Shown here: positions 26,492 to 35,959 of the stretch, in pieces
Layout of the letters: the number at the start of each line of letters is the position of its first letter
Position numbering within the stretch: position 1 is the stretch's first letter
Assembly: GCA_017522105.1 (NCBI GenBank)
Contig: JAFXAA010000027.1
Coordinates: forward strand, 50,096-114,095
Direction: 5' to 3'
DNA length: 64,000 nucleotides
DNA from: Bacteroidales bacterium
GTDB taxonomy: Bacteria; Bacteroidota; Bacteroidia; Bacteroidales; P3
Translations under genes and position numbers: made by a program
The notes under the pieces: model-generated
What the model was told of the DNA's origin: nothing
Database searches by the model: none
The model's input: only the letters and a program-made list of their open reading frames with translations

Positions 26492-26842
26492 ATGGACTTC
26501 AGGAAACAGAAATCGATATACCAGCAGATTGCCGACCGGCTGATGGATCAGCTGGTGGCAGGCATGCCGGCGGCCGACGAGCGGATGCCGTCGGTGCGCG
26601 ATGTGGCGGTGGCCTATGGCGTAAACCCCAACACGGTGATGCGCTCGTTCGACTACCTGCAGCAGGAGGGCATCATATACAACCGCCGCGGCGTGGGCTA
26701 TTTCGCCAGCGCCGACGCCAAGGACAAGATACTCGCCATACAGCGGCGCGAGTTCCTCGAAGAAGACCTGCCGCTCATCCGCCAGCGGATGAAGCAGCTG
26801 GGCATCAGTATTGACGAACTGACATTAGACGATGTGATATGA
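26492..26842 (+). CDS. GntR-family regulator, YtrA type
   Basis: 116-residue DNA-binding protein. The N-terminal winged helix (about 1-72: IYQQIADRLMDQLVAG, MPSVRDVAVAYGVNPNTVMR, GVGYFAS) is complete. The short C-terminal helical extension (about 75-116) lacks a ligand-binding domain, as in YtrA. By family, it represses its own ABC operon and responds to envelope stress or cell-wall-active compounds. Being near the end of the operon, it probably exerts autogenous control. The last four bases overlap the next lipoprotein gene (ATGA). Confidence 0.88.
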   Translation: MDFRKQKSIYQQIADRLMDQLVAGMPAADERMPSVRDVAVAYGVNPNTVMRSFDYLQQEGIIYNRRGVGYFASADAKDKILAIQRREFLEEDLPLIRQRMKQLGISIDELTLDDVI

Positions 26843-27774
26843 AAACAGGTAAGTTCTTATTAGCCATGGCAGCAGTGGCTTTGCTTGCCGCAGGCTGCTG
26901 GAGGAGGGAGGTTGTAGACATCATGACCAGCTACCCTCTTACGCCGGAGAATGTGGCGCTGCGGGCCCGTATGCAGAACTGCGACGCCGCTCTTGTGGTC
27001 AGTATGGCCGACACGCAGTATGTGCTCCTCCGCGAGAAGTCGGCTTTCTCTATGCGCGACGGCGTGCGGCGTTGCTTTGCCACGCGGTATGTGATGAACG
27101 GCAAGCCGAGCGATTGGAGCAGCCGTGGGGGTGAGTTCCGCCTTGGAGGGCCGGAACAGCCCGTGACGCTGACGCGCGGTGCCGACAATGCCCTGACTAT
27201 GGTCGTGGACAGCGTCATTATCGCCGTTGCCGACATCGTTGAGGCCGACAGCGCCATCACCTTCCGCATCGGCGTCGAAGAGGCCGCCCGCCCGGCTGCG
27301 CTCTACTTCTACGGCAAAGAGGGCCGCCCGGAAGACCCCTTCGGCGAGACCACCATACAGCAGATGATAGGCCTTGCGTTGGCGCTGGACGGCATCATGT
27401 CCGAATGTGACGCTAACATCGACACCGGCTTTGCCGAAGCCGATGCCGCCCTGGAGGAGGCTTCGCTTGCGCTTGCAGCGGCAGATGGAGAGATGGTGGA
27501 GTCCGCTGACGCCATCAAGGCCTTCGACTGCTATGCCGAGTATTCGCGCATGGACAGCATCGCCTATGCGTTGGGCTTCACGGAGAAGGAAACTGTCGCC
27601 CATGGCGACAACCATCTCAAGTATGTGGCCAGTGGTGGCAAGGGTGGCGCCAAGGCGTGCCGGGAGCGCATGGAAGGCATGAAAAAGGCCGCCGCCGGAT
27701 GCCACTGCCGGCAGTACAAGATAGCCCACAACGGCTTCACACACCGCAAGTGCAGCTTCACCATAGAGTGGTGA
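26839..27774 (+). CDS. Lipoprotein of unknown function, last gene of the ABC operon
   Basis: 311 residues with a lipoprotein signal (MKTGKFLLAMAAVALLAAGC, cysteine about 20). The mature part begins with beta-rich sequence (ALVVSMADTQYVLLREKSAF; FRLGGPEQPVTLTRGADNAL), then an acidic Ala/Glu-rich helical section (about 195-235). The C-terminus has a cluster of cysteines and histidines (CHCRQYKIAHNGFTHRKC, about 288-305), which could bind metal. I do not recognise the family. It is translationally coupled to the GntR gene. Confidence 0.7.
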   Translation: MKTGKFLLAMAAVALLAAGCWRREVVDIMTSYPLTPENVALRARMQNCDAALVVSMADTQYVLLREKSAFSMRDGVRRCFATRYVMNGKPSDWSSRGGEFRLGGPEQPVTLTRGADNALTMVVDSVIIAVADIVEADSAITFRIGVEEAARPAALYFYGKEGRPEDPFGETTIQQMIGLALALDGIMSECDANIDTGFAEADAALEEASLALAAADGEMVESADAIKAFDCYAEYSRMDSIAYALGFTEKETVAHGDNHLKYVASGGKGGAKACRERMEGMKKAAAGCHCRQYKIAHNGFTHRKCSFTIEW

Positions 27775-27837
27775 GCCGCGGAAAAAAACACGTGCATGGA
27801 GTAATAATTCTTGCGGCGGCTCGTTTGTTATTATGCT

Positions 27838-29046
27838 ATGGAAACCATCAAGAAGATATACAAGATAGGCTACGGCCCGAGCAGCAGCCACACCATGGGG
27901 CCGCACAAGGCTGCCGAGATGTTCGCTGCACGCACCAAGGACAAGGCTGTGCGCTACCGTGTAACCCTCTACGGCTCGCTGGCCGCTACCGGCCGTGGGC
28001 ACCACACCGACATGGCCATCACCCGCGGCCTCGCCCCCAAGGAGGTGGAGATAGTGTGGCGGGCCGACATCGTCAAGCCCTTCCACACTAACGGCATGTT
28101 CTTCGAGGCCTTGGGCGCCGGGGACGAGGTGGTGGACTCGTGGCTGGTCTACAGCATCGGCGGCGGCTACCTGGCCACAGAGGACGGTGTGGTGCCACTG
28201 GGCATCACCCCTGAGGGGGAGGTGTATCCGCACAACACCATGAAGGACATCATGGAGTACATCGACAAGGAGGGCCTCAGCTTCTGGGAGTATGTGGAGC
28301 AGTGCGAGGACGGCTCGCTGTGGTTCTACCTGGAGGAGATGTGGCAGCAGATGCAGCAGACCATCGAGGAAGGCCTGCAGGACGACCGCGTCATCGCCGG
28401 AGGCCTGCACCTGCGCTCCAAGGCCCACCAGTACTTTGTGCGCGCCAGCGGCTTCAAGCCTTCGCTGCAGAGCCGAGCCCTTGTCATAGCCTATGCCTTG
28501 GCCACCAGCGAGCAGAACGCCTGCGGCGCCAAGATAGTCACCGCGCCCACCTGTGGCTCCAGCGGCGTGCTGCCGGCGGTGCTCTACCACCTGAAGAAAA
28601 ACCACGGCTTCGGCGACCGCGAGATACTGCGCGCCATGGCCACCGCCGGCCTCTTTGCCAATGTCATCAAGCACAACGCCACCATCAGCGGCGCCGAGGC
28701 CGGCTGCCAGGCCGAGGTGGGCAGTGCCTGCGTGATGGCCGCCGTGGCCAGCAACCAGCTCTTCGGCGGCAGCCCCAAGCAGATAGAGTACGCTGCCGAG
28801 ATGGCCATGGAGCACAACCTGGGCCTCACCTGCGACCCCCTCTGCGGCCTGGTGCAGATACCCTGCATCGAGCGCAACGCCATGGCCGCCCTCCGCGCCC
28901 TCGACATCAATATCTACGCCATGATGAGCGACGGCCGCCACATCATCAGCTTCGACAAGGTGGTGCGCACCATGAAGCTCACCGGCCACGACCTCCCCAG
29001 CCTCTACAAGGAGACGTCCCTCGGCGGCCTGGCCTTGAACGACTGA
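27838..29046 (+). CDS. sdaA: L-serine ammonia-lyase (single-chain, iron-sulfur)
   Basis: Deaminates L-serine to pyruvate and ammonia in the cytoplasm using a [4Fe-4S] cluster. 402 residues from [21 protein letters not shown], the usual N-terminus of the beta domain; an ATG 27 bp upstream in frame is less likely. The beta domain covers about 1-160 and the alpha domain about 170-400. Cluster-binding cysteines fit [15 protein letters not shown] and [14 protein letters not shown]. It has a strong terminator after it and is convergent with the next gene. Confidence 0.95.
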   Translation: METIKKIYKIGYGPSSSHTMGPHKAAEMFAARTKDKAVRYRVTLYGSLAATGRGHHTDMAITRGLAPKEVEIVWRADIVKPFHTNGMFFEALGAGDEVVDSWLVYSIGGGYLATEDGVVPLGITPEGEVYPHNTMKDIMEYIDKEGLSFWEYVEQCEDGSLWFYLEEMWQQMQQTIEEGLQDDRVIAGGLHLRSKAHQYFVRASGFKPSLQSRALVIAYALATSEQNACGAKIVTAPTCGSSGVLPAVLYHLKKNHGFGDREILRAMATAGLFANVIKHNATISGAEAGCQAEVGSACVMAAVASNQLFGGSPKQIEYAAEMAMEHNLGLTCDPLCGLVQIPCIERNAMAALRALDINIYAMMSDGRHIISFDKVVRTMKLTGHDLPSLYKETSLGGLALND

Positions 29047-29062
29047 CGCTGGCCGTCATAAA

Positions 29063-29109
29063 ACGCAGGAGGGCGGAACCCATCGTTCCGCCCTCCTGTG
29101 TTTTGTTTT
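29063..29109. terminator. Bidirectional intrinsic terminator between sdaA and the lysozyme-like gene
   Basis: A 16-bp GC-rich stem (29064-29079 with 29085-29100), 5-nt loop, then TTTTGTTTT on the plus strand. Confidence 0.9.
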
Positions 29110-29118
29110 GCCATGACG

Positions 29119-30420
29119 TCACTGCGCCGTGTGCTCCAGCGGCGTCACCTTGCTGTGGTCTATGCCGAAGGCGTCGGGCACCGAGTCGTTGGCGCTCGCC
29201 GTGCTGTCCTTGCGGTATTCCAGCCCTTTCTCCGGACGGTTGCAGTCGCTCATGTTGTCCTGTATGCGGGCGATGTCCTCGGCGGTGAGGGGCTTGTTGT
29301 TCTGCGTGAAGCGCTGCTGGCGGAAGGGGAAGGCGTCTGCCAGCTCGCCGCTGTAGTAGAAGTCGAAGCCTATGCCGCCGAAGGTGTACATGCGGTCGCC
29401 CACCTCTATGTGGCTGCCTCCCGGCACTGGGTCGGGCTTGGGCACCGACTGCGAGAAGCCTACGTTGAAGAGCGTGAACAGCACGTCGGGCCTGTCGCTG
29501 ATGTCGTAGCCGGCGCGGCGCCACTGCAGCATCGTCTGGTGCAGTATGCAGCCCGTGTAGATATAACTGTAGAGGTGGTTGCGGTAGTCCACGAGGCGGT
29601 TGTAGCGCTCGGTGGCGTGGTCGTCGGTCTCAAAGTCCAGCAGGTGCTCGTAGGCTTTGCCCATATAGAACTCCGACGAAGGGTCTTGCAGGTGCTGCTC
29701 CACGGCCTCTGCCGTAAAGTCCTTGATGCCGTTGACGCCGTAGCTGAACTGGCTCTGCACGCTGAGCACCTTGACGGGGCCGAGGTACTTCTTGAACATC
29801 TCGCGCTTGCTGTTGAACAGGCGTATCTGCTCGCCAATGAGGCATCCCACTATCATGCGCGGCTCCACGCCCGTCAGGCGTCCGGCCTCGTTGATGAGGG
29901 CGCTGTCGCGCAGTATGGCCTCCTTCAGGGCAGGCCAGGCGGGCTCGGCCATCCACGGTATCAGGTTCTGGCGCTGCTGCTGCGGTGTCGAGGCCAGCAG
30001 GGCGCCGATGCGGTCGGCCAGCGCGTCGATGCTGTCGTTCTCCTCCATGTATATCTGTGCGGCAGCCACCATGCGGTTCACCACCAGCGGGTCGCCGCTG
30101 AACTGCGCCGCGCGCATTATCAGACGTGCGTTCTCGGGGTAGAAGCGTGCCAGCGCCGCCAGACGGCCGTACTGCAGAGCCCACTGCTCGTCGATCTGTG
30201 CCTGTGTCATCTTGGCGCCCTTGAGGTCTTCCATCTCGCTCACCGACATCAGGTAGCGGTAGTTCTTGTCCACGGCCCCCCGGTTGTTGGTGACGCCCAG
30301 CTGGTAGAGTCCCCAGGCACCTATTATGGCGGCGCCTGCCAGCGCGAATAGCACCAGCAGCACGTCGAACACCTTGCGCCACACAGGGCGCTGCTTGAAC
30401 TCAGTCCAAAGATGTCTCAT
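29119..30420 (-). CDS. Membrane-anchored protein with a lysozyme/transglycosylase-like region
   Basis: 433 residues with one N-terminal transmembrane helix (VLLVLFALAGAAIIGAWGLY, about 20-39). The middle (about 190-250) reads GVEPRMIVGCLIGEQIRLFN, then a gap of about 25, then SQFSYGVNGIKDFTAEA, which resembles the catalytic-Glu and GxMQ-type motifs of soluble lytic transglycosylases. The C-terminal part is aromatic- and Asp-rich. A peptidoglycan role is inferred, not proven. It is 44 bp downstream of nhaD; the gap is filled with TTTAAACC repeats. Confidence 0.6.
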   Translation of the reverse strand: MRHLWTEFKQRPVWRKVFDVLLVLFALAGAAIIGAWGLYQLGVTNNRGAVDKNYRYLMSVSEMEDLKGAKMTQAQIDEQWALQYGRLAALARFYPENARLIMRAAQFSGDPLVVNRMVAAAQIYMEENDSIDALADRIGALLASTPQQQRQNLIPWMAEPAWPALKEAILRDSALINEAGRLTGVEPRMIVGCLIGEQIRLFNSKREMFKKYLGPVKVLSVQSQFSYGVNGIKDFTAEAVEQHLQDPSSEFYMGKAYEHLLDFETDDHATERYNRLVDYRNHLYSYIYTGCILHQTMLQWRRAGYDISDRPDVLFTLFNVGFSQSVPKPDPVPGGSHIEVGDRMYTFGGIGFDFYYSGELADAFPFRQQRFTQNNKPLTAEDIARIQDNMSDCNRPEKGLEYRKDSTASANDSVPDAFGIDHSKVTPLEHTAQ

Positions 30421-30466
30421 CAGAATCTTTAAACCTTAAACTTTAAACCTTAAACCTTAAACCTTA
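30421..30466. repeat. Short direct-repeat tract (AACCTTAAACC units)
   Basis: Four to five tandem AAACCTT heptamers lie in the gap between nhaD and the lysozyme-like gene, running into the nhaD stop. Confidence 0.65.
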
Positions 30467-31837
30467 AACCATCTGGCTCCACCACTCGTATGGCTCGAAC
30501 ATCAGGTTCATGGCCACGAAGACCACGGCACCGGCGACGTAGCCAGCGAAGGCAAGCCATGAGATTTTCTTGAGGTACCAGATGAAGTCTATCTTCTCCA
30601 TGCCCATGACGGCCACGCCGGCTGCCGAGCCGATGATCAGCAGCGAGCCGCCCGTGCCGGCGCAGTAGGCCAGAAACTCCCAGAAGGGATGGTTGGCGAT
30701 GAAGCCTTCGGGCGACATCGGGTACATGCCCTGCACGGCGGCCACCAGCGGCACGTTGTCGACGATGGACGAGAGGATGCCGATGATGAAGTCGATGAGG
30801 AAGAAGCCGACCACTTCGCCGCCAGCCTCGATGCCGCGCATGGAGTCGAGCCCCTGTGCCAGGCTGCCGAGGATGCCGGCCACCTTCAGGCAGCTCACTG
30901 CCATCAGGATGCCGAGGAAGAAGAGGACGGTGGGCACGTCGACATGCTCCAGGGTGCTCACGGCTGTGGGCAGCTCGTGGCCTTCCTTGGAGTGGCGACG
31001 GCTCAGTATCTCGGTCGTCACCCACAGCACCGACAGGCTTATCAGCATGCCGAGGTAGGGGGGCAGGTGGGTGATGGTCTTGAAGACGGGCACGAAGATG
31101 AGGCCGCAGACACCCATGATAAGCACCAGGCGACGCATCCACGGTGCCACGTTGACGCCGTCGTCCTGCTGTTCGGGGCGCACGATGTCGCCCTTGAGCG
31201 TGGCGCTAAGCACCAGCACCGGCACCACCATGCACACGAGGCTCGGCAGGAGGGTCTTGACGATGATGTTGACCGTCGTCACCTGGCCTTTGATCCACAG
31301 CATGATGGTCGTCACGTCGCCTATGGGGCTCCAGGCACCGCCGGCGTTGGCGGCCAGGATGACCATGCCGGCGAAGAGCCAGCGTTCCTTTTTGTCGGCG
31401 ATGAGCTTGCGCAGCAGCGCCACCATGACGATGGCCGTGGTCATGTTGTCCAGCAGGGCCGACAGGAAGAACGTCAGTATGGATATGATCCACAGCAGCT
31501 TCTTCTTGTCGGTGGTCTTGATGAGGTCTGTGATAACTGTGAAGCCCTTGTAGTCCTCTATCAGGGTGACGATGGTCATGGCGCCCAGCAGGAAGAAGAC
31601 AATCTCCGCCGTCTCGCCGAGGTTTTCCACAAGGCTTGTGCTCACGAAGGAGCGGTAGCCTTCGAGGCCGCCGTAGCTGGCCAGCACCTCGGGGTTGTTT
31701 ACGTTGAACATGTTGAAGATCGCCCATATCAGGCAGCCCAGCAGCAGCGCCGAAGCCGTCTTGTTGATCTTCAGGGGGTGTTCGAGTGCTATGCACGCAT
31801 AGCCGAGTATAAAAATTGTTACTAATGTAACTACCAT
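30464..31837 (-). CDS. nhaD: Na+/H+ antiporter, NhaD type
   Basis: Inner-membrane sodium/proton antiporter of the ArsB/NhaD (IT) superfamily, 457 residues and about 12 helices. Family features include LIEDYKGFTVITDL, LLDNMTTAIVMVALLRKL (about 122-139), ANAGGAWSPIGDVTTIMLWI (about 160-179) and the later SIVDNVPLVAAVQGM. It would keep internal sodium low and pH stable. It lies 32 bp after the yidC stop and shares its strand. Confidence 0.92.
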   Translation of the reverse strand: MVVTLVTIFILGYACIALEHPLKINKTASALLLGCLIWAIFNMFNVNNPEVLASYGGLEGYRSFVSTSLVENLGETAEIVFFLLGAMTIVTLIEDYKGFTVITDLIKTTDKKKLLWIISILTFFLSALLDNMTTAIVMVALLRKLIADKKERWLFAGMVILAANAGGAWSPIGDVTTIMLWIKGQVTTVNIIVKTLLPSLVCMVVPVLVLSATLKGDIVRPEQQDDGVNVAPWMRRLVLIMGVCGLIFVPVFKTITHLPPYLGMLISLSVLWVTTEILSRRHSKEGHELPTAVSTLEHVDVPTVLFFLGILMAVSCLKVAGILGSLAQGLDSMRGIEAGGEVVGFFLIDFIIGILSSIVDNVPLVAAVQGMYPMSPEGFIANHPFWEFLAYCAGTGGSLLIIGSAAGVAVMGMEKIDFIWYLKKISWLAFAGYVAGAVVFVAMNLMFEPYEWWSQMV

Positions 31838-31869
31838 GATTGAGTTGTTTTTGGGTTTATATTGTTGTT

Positions 31870-33858
31870 TTATCGTCTGTTTTGCTGTTTCTGCATCTGC
31901 TCGGCCTGCTTCTGCAGCTCTTCGAGGCGGCGCTGGAAGTTGCTCTTCTTCTTGCCTTTGCCGCTGTCTTTGGCGTGCTTCTGGTCGTAGGCGGCCATGC
32001 GGGCGCGCACCTTCTTCTCGCTCGTGAAGCGGCGTATGAGCATCATCACCGTCATCGTGAAGGTCAGCGAGATGAGGTAGTACAGGTTAAGACCCGCGCT
32101 CTGGCTGTTGAAGATGAAGAGCATCATGAAGGGCATGAAGTACATCATGAACTTCATGCCGGGCATGCTCTGTGTGCCGGCCTGCTGGCGCATGGTGTAC
32201 CATGTGTAGAAGAACTGCATGCCGAACATCAGCAGACAGAACAGCGAGATGTGGTCGCCGTAGAGCGGTATGTTGAACCCGAAGTCGAGTATCGAGTCAT
32301 AGTTGGACAGGTCCGGGCACCAGAGGAACGGCTTCTGGCGCAGCTCGATGGCTATGGGGAAGAACATGAACATGGCCGTCAGGAAAGGCATCTGTATCAG
32401 CACCGGCAGGCAGCCAGCCATGGGGCTGTAGCCCGCCCGCTTCTGCAGGGCCATCATCTGCTGCTGCTTCTGCATGGCCTGCTCGGGCTGCGGATATTTC
32501 TTGTTGAGGGCGTCCATCTCGGGCTTCAGTATGCGCATGATGGCGCCGCCCTGGTAGCTCTTGTACACCAGCGGCAGCAGCACCAGACGGATGAGCAGCG
32601 TGAAGACGATGATGATGATGCCGTAGTTCCAGCCGAACTGCTCCAGGAAGTTGAACACCGGCACTATGAGGTAGCGGCTGACGCTCTTGGAGATGATCGT
32701 CCAGCCCAAGGGCAGCATGCGGTCGTAGCCGCGCCCCATGGCGCGCAGGTCGCGCAGCTTCGTGGGACCGTAGTAGAAGCCCATGTGCATCTGCGGAGCC
32801 TTCTCGTCATACTGCAGGCCTATCACGGCGCGCATGTCCGTCAGGTAGTTGCGTGCGGTGTCGCGGCTGTCGGTGCTGACCTCGATGTCGGCGTTCTCGA
32901 AGGGGATGCCGCCCTCGGCGGTCATGATGGCTGCAAAATACTGGTCTTTGAAGGCCACCCACTCAAGGTTGGTCTTCACCTGCTTCTGTTTGTCCTGGCC
33001 GAGGCTCAGGTTGTCGGGGTTCTTGTCCTTGGGGGTCTTGTAGTAGATGCTTGTGTAGTAGCGCTCGCGGTCGCTGTTGCGGTTGCTCTTGCCGCGGCTG
33101 CCGCTGTTCACCTTCTCCTGGCGCAGCATGCGGTTCTGCCACTGGAAGTCCATGTACGGTGTGTTGCGCACCACCTTGCCGAGGCCCACGAAGTCGATGT
33201 CGAAGCCCACCTCGTAGCTGTCGCCGCGCACCGTGTAGCGGAACTCAAGGTAGGGCGCTGTGGCCTGGAGGCTGCTGTCGCCCTCTATCTCGGCTCGGAA
33301 ACCCAGCACCACGGAGTCGTTCTCGCCGACTTCCAGCGTGCTGCCTGCCGTCTCAAGCTGGCGACCGTTCACGTAGGGCTTGAACACCAGGTCTTTGGTG
33401 TTCACCACTCGGTTGTCCTCGGTCGAGAAGACGAGGTTCATGTTGTCCTCGTTGGGGGTGATGAGCACCAGCTCGTTGCTGTCGTAGGTCTTGTAGTCGG
33501 CCAGCACCACACGGTCCACGCGGGCGCCGAGGGTGTTGAACTCCACGGTCATCAGGTGGCTGCTCACCGTCAGAGCCTGCTCGTTGCCCTGCGCGGCGGC
33601 GTTGAAGACGCCCATGTCCTGCACGCGGCGCTGCACGCCGGGCAGCACCGTGTCGCCTGCGGCGGCCAGACTGTCGAGCCGGGCCTTCTCGGCCAGGATG
33701 CTGTCCTCCACGCGCTTGGCCTCGACGTCGGCCAGCACCATGCTGTCGTATACGCGCTGCCGCTCCGCAATCTCCTCCTTCGACGGTGCCACCCAGAACA
33801 TATAGCCCACGAAGATGCCAAATATCAAAATCAGTCCGATTATCGACTTCTTATCCAT
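31870..33858 (-). CDS. yidC: Membrane protein insertase YidC
   Basis: Inserts and folds inner-membrane proteins, alone or with SecYEG. About 662 residues. The start is the ATG at 33856-33858 (MDKKSIIGLILIFGIFVGYM), which gives the first transmembrane helix; upstream frame extension runs through the promoter region. A large periplasmic beta-supersandwich domain (about 80-370) is followed by the conserved insertase core (about 380-600) with GWTIISKSVSRYLIVPVFNF and AGCLPVLIQMPFLTAMF. The tail is basic and Gln-rich. A TATCTTTG box (33945-33938, minus) may be the -7 element. Confidence 0.96.
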   Translation of the reverse strand: MDKKSIIGLILIFGIFVGYMFWVAPSKEEIAERQRVYDSMVLADVEAKRVEDSILAEKARLDSLAAAGDTVLPGVQRRVQDMGVFNAAAQGNEQALTVSSHLMTVEFNTLGARVDRVVLADYKTYDSNELVLITPNEDNMNLVFSTEDNRVVNTKDLVFKPYVNGRQLETAGSTLEVGENDSVVLGFRAEIEGDSSLQATAPYLEFRYTVRGDSYEVGFDIDFVGLGKVVRNTPYMDFQWQNRMLRQEKVNSGSRGKSNRNSDRERYYTSIYYKTPKDKNPDNLSLGQDKQKQVKTNLEWVAFKDQYFAAIMTAEGGIPFENADIEVSTDSRDTARNYLTDMRAVIGLQYDEKAPQMHMGFYYGPTKLRDLRAMGRGYDRMLPLGWTIISKSVSRYLIVPVFNFLEQFGWNYGIIIIVFTLLIRLVLLPLVYKSYQGGAIMRILKPEMDALNKKYPQPEQAMQKQQQMMALQKRAGYSPMAGCLPVLIQMPFLTAMFMFFPIAIELRQKPFLWCPDLSNYDSILDFGFNIPLYGDHISLFCLLMFGMQFFYTWYTMRQQAGTQSMPGMKFMMYFMPFMMLFIFNSQSAGLNLYYLISLTFTMTVMMLIRRFTSEKKVRARMAAYDQKHAKDSGKGKKKSNFQRRLEELQKQAEQMQKQQNRR

Positions 33859-34182
33859 CTTTTTTTGTTTGTCTGTTGTTGTTTGATACTCTGTTGTACA
33901 ATATAATACACTCCCCTCTGTGGGGAAATACGGTTTGCAAAGATACGCAAAATATTCAATATATGTTATATATTTTTTGTTTTCCCTCCAATTCGTCCCC
34001 GCCATCTCCAATTATGTCCTTTGTCGCCGCGTGTTGTGACCGTCGGCAGCGTCCACTCCTGTCGTTTGATGCCGGGGGAAGAATCGCCGTAGGCGTTTCG
34101 TGTTAATAGCCAGTCGTATACACATTCCTCTGTCTGAACCCCATCGGGGTTCCATTGCACTTGTACTTCTTTCGCAGCTTCC

Positions 34183-34302
34183 CCGGAGCCCCTACGGAGT
34201 CCCTACGGCATTTCTTCAGTAGTTCTTCAGTAGTTCTTCAGTGTTTGACTGAAGAACTACTGAAGAACTACTGAAGAAATGCCGTAGGGACTCCGTACCG
34301 GA
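34183..34302. repeat. CCGTAGGGG/CTTCAGTAG palindromic element, copy D
   Basis: Caps GGAGTCCCTACGGCATTT and AAATGCCGTAGGGACTCC enclose three CTTCAGTAG units on each side of a GTTTGACTG centre, the same orientation as copy B. It lies in the divergent gap between yidC and the LRR gene. Bases 33960-34180 hold no recognised gene. Confidence 0.88.
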
Positions 34303-34432
34303 TGCGTCTGGGATGGCGTTCTGCGGCGGGTGGTGCACGGCGGGGAGGCGGACAAATTTATTTTGCGTGCGGACACAATAATAAATGGCGCGCGACGTTA
34401 AAGGAAAGCGAAATGCAGAAACCGAGGTGCTG

Positions 34433-35815
34433 ATGAGACGTTGCAAGGTCTTGACAATGACTGCTGTGCTGCTGCTGTGCGCCGTGCGCGCCGTGGCTGC
34501 GGACTTCTCCGTGCCGCTGGCCGGGGGGCAGACGTTGTACTTCAACGTGGTGAGTGGCGGTGTGGAGGTGGTCTATCCGCGTGACACACAGGTGCCTGCC
34601 CAGGGCTGGAACGGCTATGTGCGCCCCACGGGGGCGCTGGTCATCCCCTCGACGGTGGAGCATGCCGGGCAGGTGTACAGCGTCGTGGCGGTGAGCAACC
34701 ACGCTTTCTACAACTGCGCGGGACTGACGTCGGTGACCCTCGGCGAGGGCATTGCCGAGGTGCGCTCCAACGGCTTCGGCCTCTGCTCCGGACTGACGGC
34801 CATCGACCTGCCTACCACGCTCGACAGCCTTGGACAGTCGGCCTTCTTCGGCTGCAATGCTTTGGCCACCTGCACCGTGCGTGCCGCCGTGCCGCCACGG
34901 TGCCACAGCGCCGCTTTCTACAACGTGCCCCTTCAGCAGGCTGTGCTGCGCGTGCCCTGTGGATGCGTCGCGGCCTATGGAGCCTCCGCGCCGTGGAGTT
35001 CGTTCGGCACGGTGAGCGACGAGGGCTGCTCGGTGACGGTGGGCACGGGCGTCAACAACCTGCAGCGCGGCAGCGTCAGTGGCGGCGGCGATTATGCCGA
35101 GGGCACCGCGGTGACACTCACGGCGACGCCAGCCGTGGGCTGCTTCTTCGCCTGCTGGGGCGACGGCGACACCCTTAACCCGCGCGTGGTCACCGCCACG
35201 GCAGGGGCTCGCTATGTGGCCTATTTCTTCCCTTATGTGCATGACACCCTGCTCGTTGTGCTGAGGGATACCATAGAGGTCCACGACACGGTGCGCATCT
35301 ATAGCGGTGGCACCGACACGCTGTATGTGGTGCTGCACGACACCGTACGCCTCACCGACACCGTGCATCCCACGCTCGTCACCCTCACGCTTGCCAGCAG
35401 CGACCCGTGGCGCGGCATCGTGGTGGGCAACGCCACGGTGCCGGTGGGCACTGAGATCGAGGCTGTGGCCATACCGATGGACGGCGACGCCTTCTACGGC
35501 TGGAGCGATGGCTCCTACGACAACCCGCGCCGCATCAGCGTCGACGGCGACATGGTGCTGACGGCCTTCTTCGGCGAGTACGAGGGCATCGACGCCGCGG
35601 GCGGCGACGGCGCGGCCTGGTCGGCCACGGTGAGCGGACGCACGCTGACGGTGCGCTGCGGGGTGGGGGAGACGGTGCGCCTCTTCGACATGCAGGGACG
35701 CTGCCTGCTGAGCGTCAACGCTTCAAGCGAGGCCACCACGGTGGTGGTGCCGGCGGCGGGGGCTTACCTCGTCAGCGTGGGCACGGGGCCGGCAAAACGG
35801 ATAATGGTAAAATGA
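34433..35815 (+). CDS. Secreted BspA-like LRR protein with InlB-type repeats and T9SS-like tail
   Basis: About 460 residues. The ATG at 34433 is preferred because it starts a signal peptide (MRRCKVLTMTAVLLLCAVRAVAA); an in-frame ATG at 34385 adds 16 polar residues. LRR_5-type repeats lie at about 60-150 (IPSTVEHAGQVYSVVAV, AFYNCAGLTSVTLGEG, FGLCSGLTAIDLP). Two InlB/Listeria-like beta repeats follow (FACWGDGDTLNPRVVTATAG; FYGWSDGSYDNPRRISVDGD). The C-terminus (VRLFDMQGRCLLSV...GAYLVSVGTGPAKRIMVK) resembles a type IX secretion sorting domain. It is probably cell-surface or secreted; the partner is unknown. Confidence 0.8.
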   Translation: MRRCKVLTMTAVLLLCAVRAVAADFSVPLAGGQTLYFNVVSGGVEVVYPRDTQVPAQGWNGYVRPTGALVIPSTVEHAGQVYSVVAVSNHAFYNCAGLTSVTLGEGIAEVRSNGFGLCSGLTAIDLPTTLDSLGQSAFFGCNALATCTVRAAVPPRCHSAAFYNVPLQQAVLRVPCGCVAAYGASAPWSSFGTVSDEGCSVTVGTGVNNLQRGSVSGGGDYAEGTAVTLTATPAVGCFFACWGDGDTLNPRVVTATAGARYVAYFFPYVHDTLLVVLRDTIEVHDTVRIYSGGTDTLYVVLHDTVRLTDTVHPTLVTLTLASSDPWRGIVVGNATVPVGTEIEAVAIPMDGDAFYGWSDGSYDNPRRISVDGDMVLTAFFGEYEGIDAAGGDGAAWSATVSGRTLTVRCGVGETVRLFDMQGRCLLSVNASSEATTVVVPAAGAYLVSVGTGPAKRIMVK

Positions 35816-35825
35816 TATGAATAAA

Positions 35826-35945
35826 TATGTAGTTCAAGGAGTTCTTGTAGTTCAAGGAGTTCAGGACGATGGTTCCGGCATGGGTTCCGCTGCAGGCGGT
35901 GTCGTCATGAACTCCCTGAACTCCCTGAACTCCCTGAACTGCCTT
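35826..35945. repeat. Inverted array of short tandem repeats (GTTCAAGGA / TCCCTGAAC)
   Basis: The left arm (35829-35864) has three GTTCAAGGA-type units and the right arm (35906-35941) has four TCCCTGAACT units of opposite sense; about 40 bp separates them. It fills the gap between the LRR gene and the beta-CASP nuclease gene. Confidence 0.7.
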
Positions 35946-35959
35946 AAAATACACGGATA

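Noticed and set aside
26860-28989. Long minus-strand frame opposite the lipoprotein and sdaA
   Set aside because: Shadow of two supported genes; no domain.
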